Counted from the stretch's first letter, positions 25,438 through 35,687 are shown. The stretch: DNA of 64,000 bases from an uncultured Clostridia bacterium (GCA_934162365.1 CAKPIK010000004.1:55545-119544); one strand, 5' to 3'. Notes: a model not told the origin generated them from the letters alone. Translations and numbers: made by a program.

Positions 25438-25466
25438 ATTATATTTGCAAAAAAATGAATTGTCAA
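25438..25466 (-). promoter_or_regulatory. Full-consensus promoter of sigH
   Basis: Minus strand TTGACA (25461-25466), 17-base spacer, TATAAT (25438-25443), about 34 bases before the ATG. Confidence 0.85.
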
Positions 25467-25467
25467 T

Positions 25468-25500
25468 ACCTAAAACCTAAATATTTTAGGTATTTCAGGT
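25468..25500. promoter_or_regulatory. Repeat cluster upstream of the sigH -35 box
   Basis: Two direct ACCTAAA repeats (25468-25474, 25475-25481) face two inverted copies TTTAGGT (25485-25491) and TTCAGGT (25494-25500). The dyad ends one base from the -35 element, a good place for a regulator to bind. Confidence 0.5.
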
Positions 25501-25568
25501 GTTTTATTGATTATTTTAGTAAATTATAATATAATTATAAATATTTTATATAATGTAAGGAGAAAACA

Positions 25569-27251
25569 ATGGCATTTGACGGTATGTTAACACACTCAAT
25601 TGTTAATGAGTTAAAAGACCATCTAACAGGTGGAAAAATAAACAAAATATATGAGCCAAATAAAAATGAAATAATTTTAGATATATATAATAAAGAGAAG
25701 TTTTTACTTGATATATGCATAGAAGCTTCAAACTATAGAATAAACTTAACTAAACATACAAAAGCTAACCCAAAAGTAGCACCAAATTTTTGTATGGTTT
25801 TAAGAAAGTACTTAACCAGTTCTAAAATTCTAAATATTACCACTTATAACTTAGATAGAATTGTAATAATAGAATTAGAAAACTTTAATGAATTAAATGA
25901 TAAAATTATATATAAATTAGTTATTGAATTAATGGGAAAACATAGTAATATTATATTAATTAATAATAGCAATATTATTATAGATGCAATAAGGCGTATT
26001 TCGTCTGAAAATGCCTTAAGAACAATTTTACCAGCCAACCCATATATCTACCCTACCTCATCAAAAAACAACTTATTAGAAGTTAATATTAATCAATTTT
26101 TAGATTTAATTAATTCTAAGTCAAATGAAAATTTATTAGATATAATCCCATCACTTTTTACTGGTATAAGTAAGCAATGTATTTCATATGCATTAATCAC
26201 TTTAGGAATACCTGAAACTAATTTTACAAATGAAGATTTAATTAAATTATTCAATTATTGTAATGATATTTTAAGTTTTAAAAATGTTTCTTGTGCTAAT
26301 TTTGAATTTAATAATAAACAAGATTTTACTGTATGTATTGATAGTTCAAATCACACATCTATAAATTCTTTTATTGATGATTTTTACTTTAATAAAGAAA
26401 CTACCGAAATCTTTAAAAATTATAGAAACAATATTTTAAAAGTAATATTATCATTGCTAAATAAATATAATAAAAAGCTTTTAAATATTCAAAATAAGCT
26501 TGATGAATGTAAGAATATGGATACATATAAATTATATGGTGAATTAATAACCGCTAACTTATATAAAATTAACAACAACTTTAATGTTTCAAATATTGAA
26601 TTAGAAAATTATTATGATAATAATAATCCTATAAACATTAAACTTGATAGCAAATATTCTCCAGCTATTAATGCAAAAAACTTTTTTAAGAAATATAATA
26701 AACTTAAAAACACTTTATCAATAGTCACATTGCAAAAAAATGAAATATTAGGTGAAATTGAATATTTGCAGAGTATTGTGTATTCTTTAGAGAACAGTTC
26801 AACAATAGAAGATATTGATGAAATATATCAAGAAATATCTGATACAGTATTAAAAAGCGCAAAGACTAAAAGCAATAAGAAAATAAATAAAGATTTAGAT
26901 ATTAAAGAAACAATTATAGATAATTATAAAGTATATATTGGAAAAAACAACAGACAAAACGATTATATTACATTTAAACTATCTGATAAAAATGACCTAT
27001 GGTTTCATGTTCAAAATTTTCATGGTAGTCATGTATTGTTAAAAACAAATGGTATAAGCATAAGTGATGACAATTCAATAATAAAAAAATGTGCTAAACT
27101 CGCAGCATTAAATAGTAAAGCTAGCAACGAAAACAAAGTTGCGGTTGATTATACTTTGATTAAAAATATAAAGAAACCAAATGGTGCAAAACCTGGTTTT
27201 GTAATATTTAATAAACACAATACAATAATAGTCAATCCTAGCGAAATTTGA
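25569..27251 (+). CDS. rqcH: RqcH (NFACT family) ribosome quality control factor
   Basis: The 560-residue protein binds stalled 50S subunits carrying peptidyl-tRNA and adds C-terminal alanine tails. Seen are the N-terminal NFACT-N domain (MAFDGMLTHSIVNEL), the DR motif in NLDRIVIIEL, central helical arms with coiled coil (about 330-440) and the C-terminal NFACT-R domain with LWFHVQNFHGSHVLLK and KKPNGAKPGFVIF. Length fits the family (B. subtilis about 570). AAGGAG precedes the ATG. It is divergent from sigH and ends in a strong GC-rich hairpin. Older annotations call it a fibronectin-binding protein. Confidence 0.94.
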   Translation: MAFDGMLTHSIVNELKDHLTGGKINKIYEPNKNEIILDIYNKEKFLLDICIEASNYRINLTKHTKANPKVAPNFCMVLRKYLTSSKILNITTYNLDRIVIIELENFNELNDKIIYKLVIELMGKHSNIILINNSNIIIDAIRRISSENALRTILPANPYIYPTSSKNNLLEVNINQFLDLINSKSNENLLDIIPSLFTGISKQCISYALITLGIPETNFTNEDLIKLFNYCNDILSFKNVSCANFEFNNKQDFTVCIDSSNHTSINSFIDDFYFNKETTEIFKNYRNNILKVILSLLNKYNKKLLNIQNKLDECKNMDTYKLYGELITANLYKINNNFNVSNIELENYYDNNNPINIKLDSKYSPAINAKNFFKKYNKLKNTLSIVTLQKNEILGEIEYLQSIVYSLENSSTIEDIDEIYQEISDTVLKSAKTKSNKKINKDLDIKETIIDNYKVYIGKNNRQNDYITFKLSDKNDLWFHVQNFHGSHVLLKTNGISISDDNSIIKKCAKLAALNSKASNENKVAVDYTLIKNIKKPNGAKPGFVIFNKHNTIIVNPSEI

Positions 27252-27328
27252 TTATTTTCTATAAATATGTTAAAATTAATTGATCGAAGAGAGTAGAGAG
27301 TTCTTTATAAGTTTTCAAGATTAAGGCT

Positions 27329-27357
27329 AACCCCCTTTTGCTATGCAAAAGGGGGTT
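27329..27357. terminator. GC-rich terminator after rqcH
   Basis: AACCCCCTTTTGC / GCAAAAGGGGGTT, 13 perfect pairs with a 3-base loop, then CTATTTTAT; shared by convergent genes. Confidence 0.88.
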
Positions 27358-27362
27358 CTATT

Positions 27363-27596
27363 TTATACTTTATATTCTAATTCAGTTGAATATTTAAATA
27401 TCTCTTTCATTCTTTTTTTCGTAATCATAGATACTCTTGGCTGTGGATTACTTTCGTCATAATCTAATAATTCTAAAGTATAACAATTTTCTGTTGTTTT
27501 GTATATTAAGTATCTATTATTAACATATGTTAGAAATATTTTATATCCATTATTTAAATCTCTTTCAAAATCATGTAATTTATAATTTTTATCCAT
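27363..27596 (-). CDS. Small protein of unknown function downstream of ligA
   Basis: The 77-residue protein has a beta-rich pattern with many Tyr (KIFLTYVNNRYLIYKTTENCY) and a basic patch (SMITKKRMKEIF). No family is recognised. It starts 9 bases after the ligA stop, so it is in the ligA transcript and may be translated with it. GGAGC is a modest ribosome binding site. A role linked to DNA ligase cannot be claimed from sequence. Confidence 0.6.
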   Translation of the reverse strand: MDKNYKLHDFERDLNNGYKIFLTYVNNRYLIYKTTENCYTLELLDYDESNPQPRVSMITKKRMKEIFKYSTELEYKV

Positions 27597-27605
27597 AAAC
27601 GGCTC

Positions 27606-29606
27606 CTATTGTTTTATCATTTCTTCAAATTCATCCTCTGTTATAACTTTAACTCCCAATTCATTTGCTTTCCTTAATTTACTTCCAGCATCTTCACCTG
27701 CTAAAACATATGTTGTTTTCTTAGATACTGAACCTGATGTTTTTCCTCCAAAACTTTCAATAATTTCACTAGCTTCATCTCTTGTATATTTTTCCAAAGT
27801 TCCAGTTAATACAAAAGTTTGTCCATAAAATCTTTCATCATTAAAATCTTCTTTTAGATATTGCATATTAACATTAGCTTCTTTTAATTTATTAATTAAA
27901 TCAATTGTTTGGTCTTGTGCAAAAAATTCATATATATTATTTGCAATAATTTCTCCAACTTCTTCAATTGAATTTAAATTTATTATACTTGCATTCATTA
28001 AGTTATCCATACTTTTAAATCTCTTAGCTAATACTTTAGCAAGTTTAGATCCAACGTTTCTTATACCAAGCCCACAAATCAATCTATCTAGATCATTATT
28101 TTTACTCTTATTTATAGAATCTATTAAGTTTTGTGCAAACTTTTTTCCATCCTTTTTTAAAGATGAAATATCTTCAAACTTCAAATAATATATATCTGCA
28201 ATATTTTCAATTAATTTTTTATCCAATAATTGTTCTATTATTGCTTCACCCAGACCATCAATATTCATGGCTTCTCTAGAAGCAAAATGTGTAATATTTC
28301 TTAACGTACGTGCAGGGCATTCAATTCCAATACATCTAGAAACGGCTTCGCCAAATTCTCTAACTACTTCTCCACCACATATTGGGCAAGTTTTAGGCAT
28401 TTCAAATATTTTTTCTTTACCCGTTCTTTTTTCTTTTAATACTCCAACTACTTCTGGAATTACATCTCCAGCCTTTTGAATATAAACATGATCTCCTATT
28501 CTAATATCTTTTTCTTTTATAAAATCTTCATTATGAAGTGTAGTTTTAGATATTGTAGAGCCTGCAACAACAACTGGTTCCAATATTGCAAGAGGAGTAA
28601 TTGCTCCGGTTCTTCCAACTTGACATATTATATCTTTAACAATTGTTTCCTTTTTTTCTGGTGGATATTTATAAGCAATTGCCCATTTAGGAACTTTAGC
28701 AGTTTGTCCTAATATTTTTCTTAATTCTAAATCATCAACTTTAACAACTGCCCCATCAATTCCAAATGATAAATCTGGACGTTCTTCTCCTATTTTATTT
28801 ATAGCACTAAACACATCTTCTAAGTTTTCGCACAATATTTTAACTGGATTAACATTAAATCCAAGTTTTTCAAGATATAATAAACTTTCATAATGTGATG
28901 TAAATTTAATATCATCACTTTTTTGTACATTAAATATAAATATATCCAAAGGTCTTTTTGCGGTAATTGTACTATCTAACTGTCTTAACGAACCTGCTGC
29001 AGCATTTCTCGCATTTGCAAATAAAGGTTCATCTTCTAAAGCTCTTTGTTCATTTAATTTTTCAAACTCTTTTGAACCTATAAAAACTTCTCCACGAACT
29101 ATAATATCAACTTTTTCTTTTAATTCCATTGGTATATTTTTTATAGTTTTCAAGTTTTCTGTGATATCCTCACCTACTAAACCATTTCCTCTAGTAGCTC
29201 CTCTAACAAACTTTCCTTTTTTATACTCTAATGCAACAGAAAGACCATCTATTTTTGTTTCAACAACATATTTCAAATTAACATTATTTTCATCTGCAAT
29301 TGCTTTAACTTTCTCGTCAAAAGCATTAATAGATTCAAAATCAAAAACATCTTGTAAACTTTGTAAAGGAACAATATGTGTAACTTTGTTAAAACCTTCT
29401 TTTACTGTTCCGCCAACTTTTTGAGTTAATGAATCTTTTGATATAAACTCTGGGTTTTCACTTTCTAAATTTCTAAGTTCTAACATCATCATGTCATACT
29501 CAAAATCGCTTATTTCTGGTGCATCATCATCATAGTATTTTTTAGCATAATATTCCGTTTTTTCTCTTAACTCTTTAATTCTTTTTTCTATTTGTTGCTT
29601 ATTCAT
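27606..29606 (-). CDS. ligA: NAD-dependent DNA ligase
   Basis: The 666-residue enzyme seals nicks during replication and repair, using NAD+. Domains: Ia (Tyr-rich helices, YYAKKYYDDDAPEISDFEYD), adenylation with active-site Lys in ETKIDGLSVAL (about 117), OB fold, zinc finger with CPICGG...CIGIECPA (four Cys), helix-hairpin-helix repeats (about 430-560) and C-terminal BRCT (about 590-666, FVLTGTLEKYTRDEA). All are intact. It precedes a 77-residue ORF; pgsA lies upstream. Confidence 0.97.
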   Translation of the reverse strand: MNKQQIEKRIKELREKTEYYAKKYYDDDAPEISDFEYDMMMLELRNLESENPEFISKDSLTQKVGGTVKEGFNKVTHIVPLQSLQDVFDFESINAFDEKVKAIADENNVNLKYVVETKIDGLSVALEYKKGKFVRGATRGNGLVGEDITENLKTIKNIPMELKEKVDIIVRGEVFIGSKEFEKLNEQRALEDEPLFANARNAAAGSLRQLDSTITAKRPLDIFIFNVQKSDDIKFTSHYESLLYLEKLGFNVNPVKILCENLEDVFSAINKIGEERPDLSFGIDGAVVKVDDLELRKILGQTAKVPKWAIAYKYPPEKKETIVKDIICQVGRTGAITPLAILEPVVVAGSTISKTTLHNEDFIKEKDIRIGDHVYIQKAGDVIPEVVGVLKEKRTGKEKIFEMPKTCPICGGEVVREFGEAVSRCIGIECPARTLRNITHFASREAMNIDGLGEAIIEQLLDKKLIENIADIYYLKFEDISSLKKDGKKFAQNLIDSINKSKNNDLDRLICGLGIRNVGSKLAKVLAKRFKSMDNLMNASIINLNSIEEVGEIIANNIYEFFAQDQTIDLINKLKEANVNMQYLKEDFNDERFYGQTFVLTGTLEKYTRDEASEIIESFGGKTSGSVSKKTTYVLAGEDAGSKLRKANELGVKVITEDEFEEMIKQ

Positions 29607-29649
29607 TGTTAACCCCTTTACAATTTACTGATTCTTAATAAAAATCAAT

Positions 29650-30300
29650 TTAGCAATCTTTCAATAATTCTTTTGAATTTTTTAAATAGCTCCATCCAGA
29701 TACAATAGTTGCAATTACAGATACTGTCATAAATAGTGTAGCCAAAATATTAATAGTAAATTCAATGTTATTCATATATATAAGCGCAGAATTATTAAAT
29801 GTTTGTTCAAAACTTGAAGTTCTAAATATAAAACTAAAATATGAGAAATTACTTAGATACATCAAAATAATTGCAATCATTTGAGTAACTGTTTTGGCTT
29901 TTCCCCACATATTAGCAGCAATTACTTTACCATCATTTTGAACTGCAATCAATCTATATCCAGAAACCGCAAATTCTCTAAATAAAACAATTATTGGAAT
30001 CCATGCTGGAAGTTTACCGTCCTCAACTAATAAAAGCATTGCAGTTAAAACTAATATTTTATCTGCTAATGGATCAGCAAATTTTCCAAAATTAGTTATC
30101 ATATTTTCTTTTCTAGCAATTTTTCCATCTAAATGGTCTGTATATGAAGCAACAGCAAAAATTAAAATAATTAGCCAATTGGCTATCGAAATATTTAAAA
30201 AAGTACCACTTAATCCAATTGAATATTGAAGGTAATGTACAATAACCATTACTGGTACTAAAATTATTCTTAAAACTGTTAATTTATTTGCTAAATTCAT
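29650..30300 (-). CDS. pgsA: CDP-diacylglycerol-glycerol-3-phosphate 3-phosphatidyltransferase
   Basis: The 216-residue membrane enzyme makes phosphatidylglycerophosphate from CDP-diacylglycerol. The CDP-alcohol phosphotransferase signature is complete: DHLDGKIARKENMITNFGKF then ADPLADK, which corresponds to DGxxAR-x8-GxxxDxxxD. Several transmembrane helices follow. Length is a little above average because of a hydrophilic loop near residue 160. It follows spoIIP and precedes ligA on the same strand. Confidence 0.95.
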   Translation of the reverse strand: MNLANKLTVLRIILVPVMVIVHYLQYSIGLSGTFLNISIANWLIILIFAVASYTDHLDGKIARKENMITNFGKFADPLADKILVLTAMLLLVEDGKLPAWIPIIVLFREFAVSGYRLIAVQNDGKVIAANMWGKAKTVTQMIAIILMYLSNFSYFSFIFRTSSFEQTFNNSALIYMNNIEFTINILATLFMTVSVIATIVSGWSYLKNSKELLKDC

Positions 30301-30353
30301 TATAAAAACTCCTATTATAAATTTATGAGTATATTATATATAAAAACATAAAA

Positions 30354-30382
30354 AAAAGAAATACTTTTTAAGTATTTCTTTT
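30354..30382 (-). terminator. Terminator at the spoIIP 3' end
   Basis: AAAAGAAATACTT / AAGTATTTCTTTT with a 3-base loop; overlaps the spoIIP stop codon and is T-rich on the minus strand. Confidence 0.85.
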
Positions 30383-31463
30383 AATTATTTAAAACCTCAT
30401 TTAAAACTTTTGCCAAATATTTCATACTTGCTTCTGCTTCCTCTAGCGTGTTACCCGTTGCTCCAACCTCTATAATTGAAGCCGCATTGGTAACTTTTTG
30501 ATTAAAAGTTGAACTCCTTAAATTAATGGATCTAAATAAACCAGGATACATTTCATTTGCTTTTTCTTGAATTTTTACAGCAAACTTTAAATTATTTTTC
30601 CAATTAGGATGTTTTCCGCCTCCGTCATTTGTTCCTATAACAAACATAAGCTGTGCAACCTTTTCTCCATTTATTTCTACTGTAGGAGCATAATCGCTTT
30701 TGCTTCCTACTGCATCTCTATGTACGTCGAATACAATTTCTGCATTTTCAGTATTTTTCAACATTTTTTCTACTGTTTCAAGTGATCTACTATATGAACC
30801 TGTATATGCAGGATAATCGTGTTTTGTTTCATCTCTGTAAACATTAAATTTATATTTTTTTAATTCTTCTTCCAAAATTCTACCAACACCAACTACCGAA
30901 TATTTTAAATCTGTAGTTCTAAAATTTCCAGATGGTTTATATGAATTTTCTTTGGTTTGTGTATAACTTTCACATGTGTGAGTATGAAAAATTAATATAT
31001 CTTTTTTATTTGACACCATAAAATCTGGTTTTAGAATACTTTCGGTAAGTTTTATATCAGTTAAATTTTTTACAGTAACACTACCATATTTATTTGTATA
31101 TGTATCTTTAATTTCTGTTGTTGTTCTTTCTTTCTCTTCTTCATTTTCTTTTGCTATTTCCTCGTTTTCTTCTTTTTTTTCGATATTAGGTAATTCTACA
31201 CTAAGTAGTCTATTAATTCCGCTTCTAGAAGTGTATTTCTTGCTATTGTTCTCTTGTCCAATTGTATCTATTGTTTGTTCCAATTCACTTACAATAATAT
31301 TAGATTTAACAATAGATGTAACATTAAAACTAATAAAATGTTGTTTTTCACCTTTATTTTTATAATTTAAAAAAAATCTAGTAGAGCCTATAGCTATTAT
31401 TATAAAAGCTATTAATCCTACTAGATATTTTATTAATTCTCTTAATTTAATTGTTTTAATCAT
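30381..31463 (-). CDS. spoIIP: Stage II sporulation protein P
   Basis: The 360-residue protein has one N-terminal transmembrane helix (about 10-30), a low-complexity Glu/Lys-rich linker (about 95-120) and the SPOIIP amidase/endopeptidase domain: DILIFHTHTCESYT (zinc His), FDVHRDAVG and a late IIEVGATGNTLEEA with the conserved Glu. SpoIIP works with SpoIID to remodel septal peptidoglycan during engulfment. It is under sporulation control in other species; hisS lies upstream. Confidence 0.95.
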   Translation of the reverse strand: MIKTIKLRELIKYLVGLIAFIIIAIGSTRFFLNYKNKGEKQHFISFNVTSIVKSNIIVSELEQTIDTIGQENNSKKYTSRSGINRLLSVELPNIEKKEENEEIAKENEEEKERTTTEIKDTYTNKYGSVTVKNLTDIKLTESILKPDFMVSNKKDILIFHTHTCESYTQTKENSYKPSGNFRTTDLKYSVVGVGRILEEELKKYKFNVYRDETKHDYPAYTGSYSRSLETVEKMLKNTENAEIVFDVHRDAVGSKSDYAPTVEINGEKVAQLMFVIGTNDGGGKHPNWKNNLKFAVKIQEKANEMYPGLFRSINLRSSTFNQKVTNAASIIEVGATGNTLEEAEASMKYLAKVLNEVLNN

Positions 31464-31530
31464 TATTTTCTCCTTTGTCTAATATACATATTTAAAATAT
31501 ATTAAACAAATTTTAAAAATATGATTGGTT

Positions 31531-32784
31531 TTATAAATCTTCCTCAAGTTCAATTATTTTTTCTGAAATTAAATCTGCATTAAGTTCTATTTCTATTTCT
31601 TCTCCATTTTTCATATTCTTTATTTTACACTTATTATTATTTACTTCATCTTCTCCAATAACAATTGTATATAATGCATTAATTTTATTTGCGTATTTCA
31701 TTTGCGCATTAAAACTTCTTGAAGAAATATTTGTTTGAACACTTATATTATCTCTTAAATCATTTGCTAATTTCATTGCTGTTAAATCATATTCTTCTCC
31801 CATAGAGGTAATATATACTTCTGTTGATAAGTCATTTATATCTTCATCTGGAATTAATGAAAGAAGTCTTTCTTCCCCTGCTGCAAAGCCTACTGCTGGA
31901 GTATCTGGTCCTCCAAGTTCTTTTACTAAGCCATCATATCTTCCACCTGCAAGAACAGTATAACCATCTTTTTTAGATATAAATTCAAATACAGTTTTAG
32001 TATAATAGTCTAATCCTCTTACAATACTACTATCTATTTCATATTCAATATTCAACTCATCTAATGCATTTTTAACATTTTCAAAATGTGTTTTGCATTC
32101 TTCACATAAATAGTCTAATATTATTGGTGCCCCTTGATTTAATTCTTTACATCTTTTTTCTTTACAGTCTAATATTCTCATTGGATTTTTTTCAAATCTT
32201 GATTTGCATGTAGAACAATACTCTTCTATATTTTTTCCGATAAATTCTTTTAATGCTTCTTGATATTTCTTTCTACATTCTGGGCATCCTATTGAATTGA
32301 TTGTTAATATAACATCTCCTAAGTTTAATTCTTTTAAAAATTTGTATGCCATAGATATTAGTTCTACATCTGCTAAGTATGATTGTGTCCCTATTATTTC
32401 AGCACCTATTTGATTAAATTCTCTATATCTACCTTTTTGTACATTTTCATATCTAAACATAGGCATACAGTACATAGCTTTAAATGGTGAAGGTTTAGAT
32501 GATATTCCGTTTTCTATATAACTTCTTACAATTCCAGCTGTTCCTTCTGGTCTTAATGTTATACTTCTTCCACCTTTATCTTCAAATGTATACATTTCTT
32601 TTTGTACTACATCTGTTGTATCTCCAACTCCTCTTTCAAAAAGTTCTGTATATTCAAATGTAGGTATTCTTATTTCTTTAAATCCATAATTAGAAAAAAT
32701 ACAATCTGCAACTGCTTCTGTATATCTCCATTTTATGCTTTCTTCTGGTAAAACATCTTTTGTCCCTTTTGGTTTTTGTATCAT
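31531..32784 (-). CDS. hisS: Histidine-tRNA ligase
   Basis: The 417-residue class II aminoacyl-tRNA synthetase charges tRNA-His. Motif 2 region is SITLRPEGTAGIVRSY and FRYENVQKGRYREFNQ, the HisRS-specific VRGLDYYTKTVFE is near residue 260 and AGGRYDGLVKELGG follows; the C-terminal anticodon-binding domain closes the protein. Order relA-MBL-hisS-spoIIP on one strand; a relA/MBL/hisS grouping is common in Clostridia. Confidence 0.97.
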   Translation of the reverse strand: MIQKPKGTKDVLPEESIKWRYTEAVADCIFSNYGFKEIRIPTFEYTELFERGVGDTTDVVQKEMYTFEDKGGRSITLRPEGTAGIVRSYIENGISSKPSPFKAMYCMPMFRYENVQKGRYREFNQIGAEIIGTQSYLADVELISMAYKFLKELNLGDVILTINSIGCPECRKKYQEALKEFIGKNIEEYCSTCKSRFEKNPMRILDCKEKRCKELNQGAPIILDYLCEECKTHFENVKNALDELNIEYEIDSSIVRGLDYYTKTVFEFISKKDGYTVLAGGRYDGLVKELGGPDTPAVGFAAGEERLLSLIPDEDINDLSTEVYITSMGEEYDLTAMKLANDLRDNISVQTNISSRSFNAQMKYANKINALYTIVIGEDEVNNNKCKIKNMKNGEEIEIELNADLISEKIIELEEDL

Positions 32785-32820
32785 ATAATTTTCCTCTCTT
32801 TCTAATTTTAAATTCTAGCC

Positions 32821-33471
32821 TTAATAATCTAGTCTTGGTTTTAAGTCTAGATATATTGGCTTTTCCTCTTTTATCATGCTTGATTTACCATGTCCAGGAT
32901 AAATTATTGTATCTTCTGGTAGTACAAGTATTTTTTTAGTTATGCTATCCATTATTTGTTCAAAACTACTTGTTATTAAATCTGTTCGTCCCCAAGTTCC
33001 TCTAAATATAGTATCTCCAGAAAATAACATTTTGTATTTTTCACAATATAATGAGGTAGAACAATTTGTATGTCCTGGTGTATACAATACTTTGAACTCA
33101 ATATTTCCAACATGTAAAATGTCTTCATCATCAACTCTAGAATCTGCTTCTAAAACTATTTTGTCTTCTCCAATATAACTTGCAAGTACTATATTATCAT
33201 TTTCTAAGTTTTCTGCACCGTTTCTATGTATTAATACTTTGCCACCATATTTATTTTGGATTTGTTTAACTGCTCCAATATGATCTGCATGGCAATGTGT
33301 TAAATATATATATTTTAATTTTGCCTCTAATATATCAAGCATATTTATGATTTTTTCAGCATCTCCTCCTGGGTCAATTACCATAGCTTCGTGTGTTTCT
33401 TCGTCTTTAATAACATAACAATTAGTTGGTTCAGATATTGGTGTTCCAACTTTTATTCTTTTTAAAATCAT
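32821..33471 (-). CDS. MBL-fold metallohydrolase, glyoxalase II-like
   Basis: The 216-residue protein has the metallo-beta-lactamase signature THCHADHIGA (about 57-66), the second His region YTPGHTNCSTSLY, the SGDTIFRGTWGRTD loop and YPGHGKSSM near the end. These match the hydroxyacylglutathione-hydrolase-like group. The natural substrate is unknown; thioester hydrolysis is likely. It sits between relA and hisS with short gaps and is presumably cotranscribed. Confidence 0.9.
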   Translation of the reverse strand: MILKRIKVGTPISEPTNCYVIKDEETHEAMVIDPGGDAEKIINMLDILEAKLKYIYLTHCHADHIGAVKQIQNKYGGKVLIHRNGAENLENDNIVLASYIGEDKIVLEADSRVDDEDILHVGNIEFKVLYTPGHTNCSTSLYCEKYKMLFSGDTIFRGTWGRTDLITSSFEQIMDSITKKILVLPEDTIIYPGHGKSSMIKEEKPIYLDLKPRLDY

Positions 33472-33488
33472 TTGTTTATCCCTTCTCT

Positions 33489-35687
33489 TTATTTTTTTCT
33501 TTTTACTTCATAAACACTATCAATCTTTCTTAATGCTCTTAGAATTTTATTTAATTCTTCTAGATTTTCTACTTCTACACTCACTTCTGTAATTGCAATT
33601 TTCTCTTTATTTGCTCTTGAATTTACTGCTAAAAGTTTTGTTTTTAAATTTGAAAGTTCTTTTATGATGTCTGCTAAAAGCCCGCTTCTGTCATTTGCAT
33701 AAATTTCTATATCAACTGTATATGAAGCTTGTTTATTTGCATTGTACCATTCTACATCTATTATTCTGCTATCTTCATCTAACAGTTCTTTTACATTAAC
33801 GCAATCAGTTCTATGTACTGAAACTCCTCTTCCTTTAGTGATATATCCAATAATATCATCACCTGGAACTGGATTACAACATTTTGATAATTTTACTAAA
33901 CAGTTATCAATACCTTTTACAACTATTCCATTATCTGAAGCTTTTTTATTTATCTTCTTTGCTTTTGATAATTCTTCTATTTTTTCATCTATGTTTAATT
34001 CTTTATGTTCTTTCCTATATTCCTCTAGCATCCTAGAAATAATTTTAGACGGTGATATTGCTCCAAATCCCACAGATGCATACATATCATCTATTGTAGC
34101 AAATTTATATCTATTTAAAGCAGCATTAACATATTCTTGTTTGTATAGTTCATTTTGGCTCATACCTATTCTTTTTATTTCTTTTTCAATTAAGTCTCTT
34201 CCTTTTACAATATTGTCTTCTCTTTCAGCCTTTTTAAACCAACTAAGTATTCTATTTTTAGCAGTAGTACTTTTTACATATTTTAACCAGTCTCTGCTTG
34301 GGCCTTTTGGTGCATCTGAAGTTATAATATCAACAATATCCCCATTTTTTAATTTCGTTATTATAGGTACCATTTTATTATTAACTTTACATCCTGTCAT
34401 TTTATGCCCAATTTCAGCATGAATATGATATGCAAAATCAATTGGAGTTGAACCTTTTGGAAGAACTTTTATATCTCCTTTTGGAGTAAATACATAAACT
34501 TCATCTTCAAACAATTCAGTTTTTAATGTATTTAAGAATTCATCTGGGTCTTGCATATCTTTTTGCCATTCTAGTGATTCTCTAAGCCAGGCAAGTTTAT
34601 CTTCTTCAACTTTTACTACTGATTTTTTCTCTTTGTTAGCCTCTTTATATGCCCAATGTGCAGCAATACCAAATTCTGCTACTCTATGCATGTCCCATGT
34701 ACGTATTTGTACTTCAAATGGTGTTCCTTTAGGTCCAATTAATGTTGTATGTAATGATTGATACATATTTGATTTTGGAACTGAAATATAGTCTTTAAAT
34801 CTACCAGGCATTGGTGAATATAGCTCATGTACAACTCCTAACGCTGCATAACAATCTTTTACTGAATTAACAAGTATTCTTAGTGCAAATAAATCATATA
34901 TTTCATCTAGAGTTTTATTGTCTCTTTTCATTTTTCTGTAAATACTATATAAATGTTTTGCTCTTCCTGTTACTTCTGCATCAATGCGGTTTCTTTTTAA
35001 TTCTAAACGAATTTTATCCATTATTTTTTCTATAAATACAAGTCTTTCTTCTCTTTTTCTATCAATTCCTTCAACTAATTCCCTGTATTCTTCTGGATAC
35101 AAATATTTAAAAGATAAATCTTCTAGTTCCCATTTTATAGAATAAAGACCTAATCTATTAGCAAGCGGTGCATATAGATCCATTGTTTCTTTTGCATTTG
35201 CAATTTGTCTATCTCTTGTTAAGAATTTTAATGTTCTCATATTGTGCAATCTATCTGCTAATTTTATTAGTATTACCCTTATATCTCTTCCCATTGCCAA
35301 GAACATTTTTCTATAATCTTCAACCTGTTGCTCTTTTATAGTAGTATATTCTTGTAATTTGCTTAATTTTGTAACACCATCAACTAAGTTTGCAATTTCT
35401 TCTCCAAATTCTTTAATTAAATCTTCATGCGTAATTTCAGTATCTTCTACCACATCATGAAGAAGAGCAGCACATATTGTTGCTTCGTCCATATCTATTG
35501 TTGTTAAAATGTATGCCACTTGAAGTGGATGTATTATATATGGTTCACCTGATTTTCTAAGTTGTCCCTTATGTTTTTCATTTGCAAAATCATATGCTTT
35601 TAAAACTAATTTTATATTAGCTTTTCTTTTTCTCTTTTTTAATTCTGCAATTATATCGTTAATTCCTGCTTCTTTATTTTCTGTCAT
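33489..35687 (-). CDS. relA: Bifunctional (p)ppGpp synthetase/hydrolase Rel
   Basis: The 732-residue stringent-response enzyme has an active HD hydrolase domain (HDVVEDT near residue 75), a synthetase domain (about 230-340, with KFKDYISVPKSNMYQSLHTT-type segment), a TGS domain (about 395-455) and C-terminal zinc-finger and ACT domains (CCNPVPGDDIIGYITKGRG; SYTVDIEIYANDRSG). All are intact, so it should both make and break (p)ppGpp. It leads the relA-MBL-hisS unit and follows recJ. Confidence 0.97.
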   Translation of the reverse strand: MTENKEAGINDIIAELKKRKRKANIKLVLKAYDFANEKHKGQLRKSGEPYIIHPLQVAYILTTIDMDEATICAALLHDVVEDTEITHEDLIKEFGEEIANLVDGVTKLSKLQEYTTIKEQQVEDYRKMFLAMGRDIRVILIKLADRLHNMRTLKFLTRDRQIANAKETMDLYAPLANRLGLYSIKWELEDLSFKYLYPEEYRELVEGIDRKREERLVFIEKIMDKIRLELKRNRIDAEVTGRAKHLYSIYRKMKRDNKTLDEIYDLFALRILVNSVKDCYAALGVVHELYSPMPGRFKDYISVPKSNMYQSLHTTLIGPKGTPFEVQIRTWDMHRVAEFGIAAHWAYKEANKEKKSVVKVEEDKLAWLRESLEWQKDMQDPDEFLNTLKTELFEDEVYVFTPKGDIKVLPKGSTPIDFAYHIHAEIGHKMTGCKVNNKMVPIITKLKNGDIVDIITSDAPKGPSRDWLKYVKSTTAKNRILSWFKKAEREDNIVKGRDLIEKEIKRIGMSQNELYKQEYVNAALNRYKFATIDDMYASVGFGAISPSKIISRMLEEYRKEHKELNIDEKIEELSKAKKINKKASDNGIVVKGIDNCLVKLSKCCNPVPGDDIIGYITKGRGVSVHRTDCVNVKELLDEDSRIIDVEWYNANKQASYTVDIEIYANDRSGLLADIIKELSNLKTKLLAVNSRANKEKIAITEVSVEVENLEELNKILRALRKIDSVYEVKRKK

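Noticed and set aside
33742..34422. Long + strand frame inside relA
   Set aside because: Antisense shadow of a conserved gene; Ser/Phe/Leu-rich with no family resemblance.
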